Source: OFTM10 sp964196195 (GTDB taxonomy: Bacteria > Actinomycetota > Acidimicrobiia > Acidimicrobiales > Aldehydirespiratoraceae). Taken from it: a stretch of DNA of 27,599 nucleotides. The first letter of the stretch is position 1; each line of letters begins with the position of its first letter. A program made the position numbers and the translations under genes. Under the pieces are notes generated by a model, which saw only the letters and a list, made by a program, of their open reading frames with translations, was not told the origin of the DNA and did not search any database. Shown in pieces: positions 17,055 through 24,049 of this stretch. Location of the stretch: contig CAXMSE010000098.1 of the NCBI GenBank assembly GCA_964196195.1, forward strand, positions 1 to 27,599, in the 5' to 3' direction.

Positions 17055-18278
17055 TCAGCCTGGAGGCTCGGTGATGCCGAGTGCTGTGGCTGCGGCGCGG
17101 ACGACGTCGAAGTCGGCCTCTACGGCCCGGCGGATATCGGTCCAGCCGTAGATCTCGTCGAAGATCAGCTCGCCTTCCTCGGTTGCGAGGAAGGCTTCCA
17201 CGGCGTCGTAGATCGCATCCTTGAGGGTGTCGGGGAAGTCGCTGCGAATGGCGACCACGTCGTTGGGGATCTCATCGGTGATCGAGAACACGATGACCTT
17301 GTCGCCCACGTCGGTGGACTCGCCACGGATCGTGCGACGAGCATCATCGAAGGAGAGGCCGATGTCGGCGTCGCCGTTGTAGACCGCGATCACTGCGGCA
17401 TCGTGGCCGCCGCTGAAGATGGGCGTGACGTCGGTGGCTGGATCGATGCCGAGGTTGGTGAGGTCGAGGGCCGGGAAGAGGTAGCCCGAAGTGGAGCTCT
17501 CGGTTGTGAACGCGATGCTCCTGCCGGCGACCGATTCGAGATCACCGATGCAGGAAGAACCGGCGGAGATTTCTACGCCGGCTCCGACCGCGTCGTCTTC
17601 GTCGGTGACCTCTCCGAGTGCCTTACCGTCGTCTCCGAAGAAGACGCCAACCTGAAGGGCGACCGCGTCGAGCGCCGAGACCTGGACGATCTCGCCGTCT
17701 TGGTTCTCGAGGGCGGTTCCGGTGACGGGCGGCTCGGTGCAGATAGTCGCATCATTGGTGAACCACTGGCCGTGATAGGTGGCCGACCCGAAACGGATTG
17801 ATTGGATCAGGGCCTCGATGTTGCCGAACGTGTCGGCACCAAGCGTGTAGCCGAACGGGCCAAAGGCGCCGAGGTCGGCGGTGCCGTTGCCCATGGCTGT
17901 GACCAGGCCGGTGTAGTCGGTGGTGACGGTGCCCTCGACTTCGATGCCGAGAGCCTCCTCCAACACATCGATGAAGGGCTGGACATCGTCGAGGAGCTGC
18001 TCTTGCTCCTGGCTGGGCACGAAACCGAACACGAGAGACTCGGGCCAGCCTTCGGGCAGGGCGGGCTCATCGGCCGGTTCGTCGGCGGGCTCATCGGCCG
18101 GCTCATCGGCTGGCTCGTCTGCGGGCTCATCGGCCGGTTCGTCGGCCGGTTCGTCGGCCGGCTCATCTGCAGTGTCGTCCGCGGCGTCGTCGCCTGCGGT
18201 GGTGTCGTCGTCGTCGCCGCAGGCTGCGGCCAACAACGCGAACGCCAACAGTATTGCCAGTAGTCGCCTTAGTTTCAT
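17055..18278 (-). CDS. phnD: Phosphonate/phosphite-binding lipoprotein PhnD with a repetitive linker
   Basis: A 407-residue solute-binding lipoprotein. The signal peptide MKLRRLLAILLAFALLAAAC ends in a lipobox with Cys20, followed by an acidic stretch and nine perfect ADEP tetrapeptide repeats. That flexible, highly negative spacer probably holds the binding domain away from the membrane. The PhnD-type domain begins at about residue 74 (LPEGWPESLVFGFVPSQE) and has TTDYTGLVTAMGNGTADLGAFGP, the usual ligand-loop region. The ligand could be phosphonate, phosphite, methylphosphonate or phosphate. No C-P lyase, phosphonatase or phosphite dehydrogenase gene lies in the window. The ATG at 18278 is fixed by GGAGGG upstream; the frame is open further but encodes nothing signal-like. 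Confidence 0.88.
   Translation of the reverse strand: MKLRRLLAILLAFALLAAACGDDDDTTAGDDAADDTADEPADEPADEPADEPADEPADEPADEPADEPADEPALPEGWPESLVFGFVPSQEQEQLLDDVQPFIDVLEEALGIEVEGTVTTDYTGLVTAMGNGTADLGAFGPFGYTLGADTFGNIEALIQSIRFGSATYHGQWFTNDATICTEPPVTGTALENQDGEIVQVSALDAVALQVGVFFGDDGKALGEVTDEDDAVGAGVEISAGSSCIGDLESVAGRSIAFTTESSTSGYLFPALDLTNLGIDPATDVTPIFSGGHDAAVIAVYNGDADIGLSFDDARRTIRGESTDVGDKVIVFSITDEIPNDVVAIRSDFPDTLKDAIYDAVEAFLATEEGELIFDEIYGWTDIRRAVEADFDVVRAAATALGITEPPG
18063..18170 (-). repeat. Nine 12-bp tandem repeats encoding ADEP in phnD
   Basis: Nine consecutive 12-bp units encode the tetrapeptide ADEP without interruption. The DNA copies differ at synonymous sites (GAG or GAA, GCC or GCA or GCG, for instance), so the array is old or protein-level selection holds it. 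It is a plausible site of slippage and length variation between strains. Confidence 0.9.
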
Positions 18279-18285
18279 GAAATTT

Positions 18286-18291
18286 CCCTCC
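18286..18291 (-). promoter_or_regulatory. Ribosome binding site (GGAGGG) of phnD
   Basis: GGAGGG on the minus strand ends 7 nt before the ATG at 18278. It is one of the strongest Shine-Dalgarno sequences in the window and decides the start of the lipoprotein. Confidence 0.65.
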
Positions 18292-18315
18292 AGGGGATTT
18301 TGTCTTTCGGAAACC

Positions 18316-18879
18316 CTAACCACTCTTCGTGGATCGTGTCGCAATTAGCCGACTGATTTCGTGCCAGCTCTCTACGTCGACGGCCCCGGGGTGTGATCTG
18401 TTCCACGGTCGGACAAATCGGCAGACGGTTGTGGACGGATGAGATGCGACGAGAGCCTCGAGATTGTGATCGGCATCGTCGACGTAGAGGTCGCACTCGA
18501 CGGTGGTCTTGTCGTCGACGATATGGACTTCGGTGGTGGGCATCCGGTGTTCGGCCAACCACTCGTAGGTGTCGTGGATCGCGAAATCGGGCTTGGTGGT
18601 GAGGACCACGATGTGGTGGCCGGCGCGGTCCAACTCGATCAGAGCTTCGATGGCGCCTTCGTAGGGCAGGAGCGGCCGAAAGATGCTCTTGCCCTCGCCA
18701 CAGGTACGAGCCCAGTTCCAGAACTCGCCCATGTCGCTGAAGTGGGTGAGGTCGATCGGCGCGTCCCACTCGACGATGTCGTCCACCGAGATCGCCGCGT
18801 GGAAGTCGCGGTTGTAGCGCGAGACCCACCCCTGGTTGAAGTCAGCTACCACTCCGTCGAGATCTATGCCTAGCCTCAT
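18316..18879 (-). CDS. HAD-superfamily nucleotidase-like phosphatase (NT5C type)
   Basis: A 187-residue cytosolic HAD hydrolase. The motif I DLDGVVAD gives catalytic Asp6 and Asp8, motif II is LTTKPD, and a late YVDDADHN supplies the metal-binding acids. This layout fits the 5'(3')-deoxyribonucleotidase-like family (NT5C, YorS-like), which release phosphate from small nucleotides; the substrate is not proven. The start is MRLGIDLDG at 18879; a GTG three codons upstream is an alternative. It lies 37 nt upstream of phnD on the same strand, so it may be the first gene of the transporter operon, which would suit phosphate release. It is divergent from a paralogue 34 bp away. Confidence 0.75.
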   Translation of the reverse strand: MRLGIDLDGVVADFNQGWVSRYNRDFHAAISVDDIVEWDAPIDLTHFSDMGEFWNWARTCGEGKSIFRPLLPYEGAIEALIELDRAGHHIVVLTTKPDFAIHDTYEWLAEHRMPTTEVHIVDDKTTVECDLYVDDADHNLEALVASHPSTTVCRFVRPWNRSHPGAVDVESWHEISRLIATRSTKSG

Positions 18880-18913
18880 GCGCGTCACGCGGTCAGTGTG
18901 GCAGCCTCTGGGC

Positions 18914-19561
18914 ATGAACGCGCCCTTTGTTTTTGGTGTTGATCTCGACGGAGTTGTTGCCGACTACACGCGCGGGTTTCGCGATGTGGTGGCGGAGATT
19001 CGTGGGGTCGACGCCGAGACGCTTCCCCTGGAACGCAGCTGGGATTTCGACGAATGGGGCTTCGGCCCCGGCGACTTCAACGAATTCCACCGGATCGCGG
19101 TGAACGAGAGGCGAATCCTCGCCACCCTCCCGATGGTCGAGGGTTCGGCCGATGCCTTGTGGCGGCTCTCCGATGCGGGGATATGGATCCGAATAATCAC
19201 CCATCGCCTCTATACCAACTGGGGCCACGCCACCGCGATCGGCGACACTGTTACCTGGCTCGACGCCCACCAGATCCCGTATCGGGATATCTGCTTTCTC
19301 GGCGCCAAGCCCGAGGTTGAGGCCGATTGCTATATCGACGATGCCCCCCACAACGTCGAGGCACTCAGAGCCATAGGAAACACGGTGATCACATTCGACC
19401 AGCCCTACAACCGTCACCTCGCCGCGCCCCGGGCCACAGATTGGACCGAGGTCGAAGAGATTGTTCACGAACTGGTCGCCGAAGGCGGCCGACACATCCA
19501 GCCTCAGATCCCTGGGATCGACGCCGGCGCAGACAGACTCCAGCGTCGTCAGACCCGATGA
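18914..19561 (+). CDS. HAD-superfamily nucleotidase-like phosphatase, divergent paralogue
   Basis: A 215-residue HAD hydrolase related to its minus-strand neighbour. It has DLDGVVADY with Asp10 and Asp12, IITHRLY as the motif II region, and YIDDAPHNVEAL near residue 144 as the acidic metal-binding motif. It probably dephosphorylates a nucleotide or similar small substrate. The start is taken at MNAPFVFGVDLDG (18914); the frame is open upstream to 18836, but that part lies inside the antisense paralogue. A strong hairpin spans its stop codon. Confidence 0.75.
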   Translation: MNAPFVFGVDLDGVVADYTRGFRDVVAEIRGVDAETLPLERSWDFDEWGFGPGDFNEFHRIAVNERRILATLPMVEGSADALWRLSDAGIWIRIITHRLYTNWGHATAIGDTVTWLDAHQIPYRDICFLGAKPEVEADCYIDDAPHNVEALRAIGNTVITFDQPYNRHLAAPRATDWTEVEEIVHELVAEGGRHIQPQIPGIDAGADRLQRRQTR

Positions 19562-19571
19562 CCGGGTCTGA
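19549..19571 (+). terminator. Nine-bp-stem terminator hairpin at the HAD gene stop
   Basis: TCAGACCCG at 19549-19557 pairs perfectly with CGGGTCTGA at 19563-19571 around a 5-nt loop. The loop contains part of the TGA stop (19559-19561). There is no T-tract. As the facing SDR gene ends at 19617, the hairpin could separate the two convergent transcripts. Confidence 0.55.
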
Positions 19572-19616
19572 ACGAACTGGCCGCCCCGGAACGTTCACGC
19601 CCCCATTCCGGCGAAT

Positions 19617-20789
19617 TCACGAGTGCTTGTACTTCACAATCGACGCCATGGGGAACCGGTGGGCGTAGGTGTCGCGGTATCGACGCATGTGAGGCGATCC
19701 ATCGAGGTAGGCATCCTGGCAGCGGATGACCGACTCCAGAGTCGCGTCCACGAAGCCGGCACCTGAGTCGACGAGTCCGTCGAGCGTGGTGGTGTCGAAC
19801 TGCCAGGGCCGACTGGAGATCTCGATATTGATGGCGGCGAGGCGCAGAAAAGCCTGCTGATTCGCGGGGATCTCCTTCATCGGAATATCGGTCAGGTGGT
19901 CGTAGAGGTTGGCGATATCGGGCCGCACATAGCGATGGATCATGGTCTCGACGACGTCGCGAAAGCTTGGACCAGTTCTGGATGTGAGGTGAACTATCGA
20001 GCCGTCAGGCAGGTGTTCGCGGGCAGCCAGGAAACCGGTCTGAAGGGCGTCTTGGTGCAGGAATGGCGCGGTCCCACCCGCAGGGGCCACATAGTGCACT
20101 TCGGGGTGCCATTCGGTGAGCAGGAAACGTTCCACCCCCGACAAGAGTTGGTAGAAGCCGTACTGGGGTCCGCGGTAGCGCCCGTCGCCGCTATGGCCGA
20201 TCACCACCGAAGGCCGCAGGATCAGATAGGGCAGTCCGCTGTTGGCAACGATGTACTCGCCCTCGCGCTTGGATTCGGTGTAGCTCGTCGGATCGTGAGT
20301 CGGGTCGTCGTGGAGCTCCTCCGCGATCGGGCCCTCGGCGAAGCCGCTGGAGAACGCGGTGGATACGTGGGTGAACCTTTTCACTCCCCAGCGGCTTGCT
20401 GCATGAACGAAACGCTGGGTCAGCTCGATATTCACCGCCCTCAGCAGGGGTTCGTCGAAATAGCTCAGACAACCGGCGGCGTGGACGACCTCGGTCACGC
20501 CCAATGTCCTTGCCAGCTCGTCGAGTTGGTGGAGAGGATCGTCTCGGGTCGGATCGTCGGCGCCATCGGGTAGCGCAACCTGATGCAATCGTGGGCGCCA
20601 TTGCGACTCGTTCGGGATCGACCCGTGGCTGAGGTGGTGTGCCACGGTCTGGGCCACCGCGTCGGAGGCGTGATGGCCGCGGACGGGGGCCACCACGGCG
20701 AGGTCGGTTGTCTCTAACAGGGCTGCGGTGATCAGGCTGCCGAGCGTGCCGGTCGCCCCGGTGACAAGCACCGATTCTGGGGGATTCAT
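19617..20789 (-). CDS. Acyl/thioester-reductase-like extended SDR
   Basis: A 390-residue NAD(P)-dependent reductase of the extended SDR type. It has GATGTLG at 11-17, HAAGCLSYFDEPL at 103-115, HVSTAF at 141-146 with the catalytic Ser/Thr, and YTESK with Tyr170 and Lys174, followed by LILRPSVVIG. This combination is typical of the NAD_binding_4 group: fatty acyl-CoA reductases and the thioester-reductase domains of peptide synthetases, which make an aldehyde or alcohol from a thioester. It is not the cyanobacterial acyl-ACP reductase, whose layout differs. The substrate is unproven; a sugar-epimerase-like role is the main alternative. It begins 1 nt after the stop of the ArsM-ADO fusion, so the two should be coexpressed. 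Confidence 0.75.
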   Translation of the reverse strand: MNPPESVLVTGATGTLGSLITAALLETTDLAVVAPVRGHHASDAVAQTVAHHLSHGSIPNESQWRPRLHQVALPDGADDPTRDDPLHQLDELARTLGVTEVVHAAGCLSYFDEPLLRAVNIELTQRFVHAASRWGVKRFTHVSTAFSSGFAEGPIAEELHDDPTHDPTSYTESKREGEYIVANSGLPYLILRPSVVIGHSGDGRYRGPQYGFYQLLSGVERFLLTEWHPEVHYVAPAGGTAPFLHQDALQTGFLAAREHLPDGSIVHLTSRTGPSFRDVVETMIHRYVRPDIANLYDHLTDIPMKEIPANQQAFLRLAAINIEISSRPWQFDTTTLDGLVDSGAGFVDATLESVIRCQDAYLDGSPHMRRYRDTYAHRFPMASIVKYKHS

Positions 20790-20790
20790 C

Positions 20791-22437
20791 TCAACAACAG
20801 GAGCCGGCGCCTTCGACGCTGATTCGGCTCGAGGGGTCGTCGTGTTCGAGTGACGCGAGGTGGGCGATCAGCGGTCTGGTGACTGCCTCGGCGAATCCGA
20901 CGGCATCGATCGCCTCGATGTACTGCATTGCGGCGCGGGCTCGAATGAACCCGAGGTCGGCGTTCATCGCTCCGGGGTCCAACGCTGCGCATTCGAGAGA
21001 TAATTCGTCGCACAGGGATTCGCAGCTCGTGTTCATGAGTGAGAACAGCTGAGGCATGACCCTCGGGTGGGCCCAAGCCAGCGCTTCGTCGATGGCCTGG
21101 GGATTCTCCGCTCGAAGCTCGCGGAGCCGGGCCACTCCGATGCTGAGGTGTTCGAGTTCGTCCTCGAGGATGGTGGCGGCGACATGGGAAGTGAGGTCGT
21201 CGGTCTCCACTCCCAACTGTCCCGATAGGGCTTGGTACAACACGATCGCGATCGTTTCGGTCATCAGGTCCTGGATGATCAGGCAGGCAGGGAGATCGTC
21301 ATTGGCGACGGCCTCACGAAACGTCGCCCTGATCGCTCGCCACTCGGGCTCGATGATCCGCTGCTTCACGTCGAAGCCGACGCGGGCACCGAGGGATGCA
21401 AGCTGGCGAATGTGGCGCCCCTCCTCGCGGGCCTGGTTGACGGCCTCGAGCTTGGAGTCGATGTCGTCGAACAAGGCGACCATGTCGCTGTAGTTCTCGA
21501 CTGCCATGATCTCGCCGGCCACCGCGTTCGAGACCACGTAGGACAACAGATCGGTGTAGCTCGACTCGGCGGGCACTCTGGCACTCACGGTCACACCCTT
21601 GATGTGATCGAGCGCATCAGCGATCTCGGCCTCGGTGAAGGAGCCGCCAGAATCGGCGATCACTTCGAGAACACGGGGATCGTCAGGGGCGACGATGTCA
21701 CCGAGCGCAAAGCTCGTGGTGACGGCAACGTCGGCGAAGCCGGCTCCGTCGACCAGCGCGGTGTAATCCTCTACCGAGATGGCGCCGCCCACACACCCGA
21801 CATATGCCTCGACGCTGGCACGGACAACCTCGGGTAACTCCTTTTCGACCACCAGGTCGGAGAGCTGGATCCGACCGCCGGGCCGGAGAACCCGCATCGC
21901 TTCGGCGAATACGAGACCCTTCTCCGGAGAGAGGTTGATCGCACAGTTCGAGACGATCACGTCGATGCTGTCTTCTGCGACGGGAAGAGCCTCCATGGTC
22001 CCGAGGCGAAACTCGACATTGGTATAGCCGTCGCGTTTCGCGGTTGCCTCGGCCTGCTCGACCAGGGCTCTGGTCATGTCGACCCCGATGACGTGGCCCG
22101 AGGATCCCACTGTCTTGCTGGCGATGAACACATCGAGGCCTGCGCCACAGCCGATGTCGAGCACCACCTCGCCGGGCCGGAGACCGGCGCTGCCGGCTGG
22201 GTCGCCACAACCGAGACCGAGATTGGCAGCCGTTGGCGCACCGGCCAGGCTCTCGCCGTCGTAGCCGAAGGCCAGGGCCTGCGCGAGCGTGTCGGTCACG
22301 CCGAGCGAGTCGCCCTCGGCCACCTTCGTGTAGCCCTCACGTACTCGTTCACGGACGTCGTCGGGGCCTGCTTTCGAAATGACCTCTCGGGTCTTCGGCA
22401 CGGGGTTCTCCATCGATCGGTGGAACTGGCGCGACAC
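20791..22437 (-). CDS. ArsM-like methyltransferase fused to an ADO-like ferritin domain
   Basis: A 548-residue fusion. Residues ~15-290 form a SAM methyltransferase of the arsenite type: NLGLGCGDP, VLDIGCGAG (92-100), SNCAINLSPEK and YVGCVGGAI, with family cysteines C77, C165 and C215. The Cys cluster normally near the N-terminus of bacterial ArsM is absent, but the chain ends in a vicinal pair (C547, C548). Residues ~300-525 resemble cyanobacterial aldehyde-deformylating oxygenase, with all six diiron ligands: E309, E339, H342, E394, E427 and H430. CLIIQDLMTETIAI and ILEDELEHLSIG match the ADO helices closely. The start is uncertain: GTG 22437 or ATG 22413, neither with a Shine-Dalgarno sequence. 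ArsM adds methyl groups to As(III); ADO removes the aldehyde carbon of fatty aldehydes. No arsR, arsB or arsC lies nearby. Confidence 0.85.
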   Translation of the reverse strand: MSRQFHRSMENPVPKTREVISKAGPDDVRERVREGYTKVAEGDSLGVTDTLAQALAFGYDGESLAGAPTAANLGLGCGDPAGSAGLRPGEVVLDIGCGAGLDVFIASKTVGSSGHVIGVDMTRALVEQAEATAKRDGYTNVEFRLGTMEALPVAEDSIDVIVSNCAINLSPEKGLVFAEAMRVLRPGGRIQLSDLVVEKELPEVVRASVEAYVGCVGGAISVEDYTALVDGAGFADVAVTTSFALGDIVAPDDPRVLEVIADSGGSFTEAEIADALDHIKGVTVSARVPAESSYTDLLSYVVSNAVAGEIMAVENYSDMVALFDDIDSKLEAVNQAREEGRHIRQLASLGARVGFDVKQRIIEPEWRAIRATFREAVANDDLPACLIIQDLMTETIAIVLYQALSGQLGVETDDLTSHVAATILEDELEHLSIGVARLRELRAENPQAIDEALAWAHPRVMPQLFSLMNTSCESLCDELSLECAALDPGAMNADLGFIRARAAMQYIEAIDAVGFAEAVTRPLIAHLASLEHDDPSSRISVEGAGSCC

Positions 22438-22515
22438 GTTCAGGTGGTCATCGCCAAAACCACTCGATTCCCGTGGGTATTCCCCGTAGGTACCGGGACC
22501 AGCGCTGTGAGCTTG

Positions 22516-23538
22516 TTACCTCTCGGGTGCCGTGTCGTCGACGAACGTCGATGGCGGTGCTAGCCGGGTGTCGAGTCGATCCAGGAGGTTGTGGTCGTGT
22601 TGGGGGCCAGGGTTGGCGGTGGTGAGGAGCTTGTCTCCTAAGAAGATGCTGCTGGCGCCGGCGTGCATGCAGAGCGCTTGTAGTTCGTCGGTCATGTCGG
22701 CCCGGCCGGCAGAGAGACGAATCACCGATGCGGGCATCATGAGTCGTGACGTTGCGATGGTGCGCACCAGTTCGAGGGGGTCGATGGGCGCGGTTCCGAA
22801 TAGGGGAGTGCCGGGCACTTGGACCAAGACATTGATGGGGACGCTCTCGGGGTGGGGATCGAGTGACGCCAACTGGGTGAGGAGAGCGGCGCGGTCTTGT
22901 CGAGTTTCGCCCATGCCGACGATGCCGCCACAGCACAGCTTCACCGACGTTGTCCGTACGTTGGCGAGGGTTTCGAGACGGTCTTGGTAAGTGCGGGTGG
23001 TGATGATCTCGCCGTAGAACTCAGGTGACGTGTCGAGGTTGTGGTTGTAGAAGTCGAGACCGGCTTGTTCGAGGGCGACGGCTTGGTCGGCGCTCAGCAT
23101 TCCCAATGTCACGCATGTCTCCATGCCCAGTGCCTTGACCTCGGCGACGGCCTGGGCGACTTGGTCGACTTGTCGGTCAGTTGGTGAGCGCCATGCTGCT
23201 CCCATGCAGAACCGTGTCGCCGAGGCTGCCTTGGCGTTGCGGGCGGCTGCGACGATCTCATCGATTGCCATCAGGCGCTCAGCGTCGAGGTCGGTGTTCC
23301 ACGCCGAGGATTGAGGGCAGTAGGCGCAGTCCTCGGGACACGCCCCGGTCTTCACCGACAGCAGCATCGCTGCTTCCACAACATGGGGGTCGAAGCGTTC
23401 GCGATGAACACTGTTCGCGTCGGCCAGCAGATCATGGAACGGAGCCGCGAGGAGAGTCTCGACTTCTTCGACGCTCCAGTCGTGGCGAACGTCAGTCGGC
23501 CACAGCGTCTCATCGTTCGGGTGCGGGCGTGTAGTCAC
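22516..23538 (-). CDS. bioB: Biotin synthase
   Basis: A 340-residue radical SAM enzyme that inserts sulfur into dethiobiotin, the last step of biotin synthesis. The radical SAM cluster motif is CPEDCAYC with C67, C71 and C74. The family motifs NHNLDTS, KLCCGGIVGMGE and LSAGRADM are all present, and the length is normal. The start is GTG 23538, overlapping by 3 nt the stop of the truncated dehydrogenase remnant upstream. No bioA, bioD or bioF lies in the window, so biotin genes are either scattered or intermediates come from elsewhere. The ArsM-ADO gene starts 78 nt downstream; a functional link is not evident. Confidence 0.95.
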   Translation of the reverse strand: MTTRPHPNDETLWPTDVRHDWSVEEVETLLAAPFHDLLADANSVHRERFDPHVVEAAMLLSVKTGACPEDCAYCPQSSAWNTDLDAERLMAIDEIVAAARNAKAASATRFCMGAAWRSPTDRQVDQVAQAVAEVKALGMETCVTLGMLSADQAVALEQAGLDFYNHNLDTSPEFYGEIITTRTYQDRLETLANVRTTSVKLCCGGIVGMGETRQDRAALLTQLASLDPHPESVPINVLVQVPGTPLFGTAPIDPLELVRTIATSRLMMPASVIRLSAGRADMTDELQALCMHAGASSIFLGDKLLTTANPGPQHDHNLLDRLDTRLAPPSTFVDDTAPER

Positions 23539-23831
23539 TTGGCCTCGCGGGCTGGGTTCTTACCCGGTGCAGCGGTGACTGGTTCGTGGGCGAATACGTC
23601 GAGGCCCGAGGCTGTGACTTGGCCGGACCGAAGCGCTTTGAACGGGCGTGATTCGTTGATGATTTCTCCTCGTGCGGTGTTGATTATCCGCACTCCGAGG
23701 GGTATTGCAGCAAACATGGGGGCACCCATCAGGCCATCAGGTTCGGCAATCAGCGGCATGTGGATGGTGACGAAATCGGCATCTCGGTTCGCGTGTCTAG
23801 TGGAGAGTAGCGCCTCATGCCCCGCCCGGTA
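23535..23831 (-). pseudogene. Remnant of a D-3-phosphoglycerate-dehydrogenase-like gene
   Basis: The frame encodes the family segments DADFVTIHMPLIAE, GVRIINTARGEIIN and SGQVTASGLDVFAHEP, the middle of the NAD-binding domain of SerA and related 2-hydroxyacid dehydrogenases. It lacks the GxGxxG loop and N-terminal domain before it and the catalytic C-terminal part after it. A TGA closes the frame just upstream of 23831, and homology stops at AAPGKNPAREAK. About 100 codons of an expected 310-530 remain, so it cannot be a working enzyme. Its TGA overlaps the bioB GTG (GTGA), so any translation of it could still couple to bioB. The decay point coincides with a set of inverted repeats. Confidence 0.75.
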
Positions 23832-23940
23832 TCAGCTCACAACGTGAGCGACGAGGTAGAGCCTGACCCGATACCGGCTGGTTGAGGGGAACCGGTGCCG
23901 ATTGTGGGTAACCGGGGGGTATCGATCGCGGGAATCGGAA
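23826..23940. other. Non-coding region dense in inverted repeats
   Basis: About 210 bp between the dehydrogenase remnant and nadX (23832-24049) has no plausible gene. It holds CCGGTATC (23826-23833) against GATACCGG (23870-23877), enclosing a tight GCTCAC-AAC-GTGAGC hairpin (23835-23849). Further short stems follow: GGTT-GAGGGG-AACC just after 23880, and CCGATT/AATCGG to about 23938. This could be a structured RNA, a repeat-like (REP) element, or scars of an insertion. I recognise no known riboswitch. Confidence 0.4.
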
Positions 23941-24049
23941 GAGGGTGCCTTCGAGTCGAACGTTCCTATGCAGAGGGTGACCTCCTCCACTGATCGGAGG
24001 CTTCTACGAGAGGGTGGTGTCGGGCTGGAGTGGGCCGCTTCGCCCAGCT

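Noticed and set aside
18063..18170. CRISPR-like array
   Set aside because: The units are 12-bp in-frame codon repeats without spacers, inside phnD.
19617..20789. Cyanobacterial-type acyl-ACP reductase partner of ADO
   Set aside because: The Rossmann motif is at the very N-terminus with an SDR Tyr/Lys pair, while the cyanobacterial reductase has a long N-terminal domain first; only a general acyl-reductase resemblance remains.
19617..22437. Ordinary arsenic-resistance operon
   Set aside because: No arsR, arsC, arsB/acr3 or arsenic-related permease is adjacent, and the ArsM-like domain is fused to an ADO-like domain, which a detoxification operon does not explain.
22448..22936. 162-codon minus-strand frame overlapping the bioB 3' part
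   Set aside because: It is out of frame with bioB, extremely Arg/His/Pro-rich, and has no start signal or domain.
23832..24049. tRNA or known riboswitch in the gap before nadX
   Set aside because: I could not fold a cloverleaf or find conserved riboswitch core motifs; only unassigned inverted repeats are visible.
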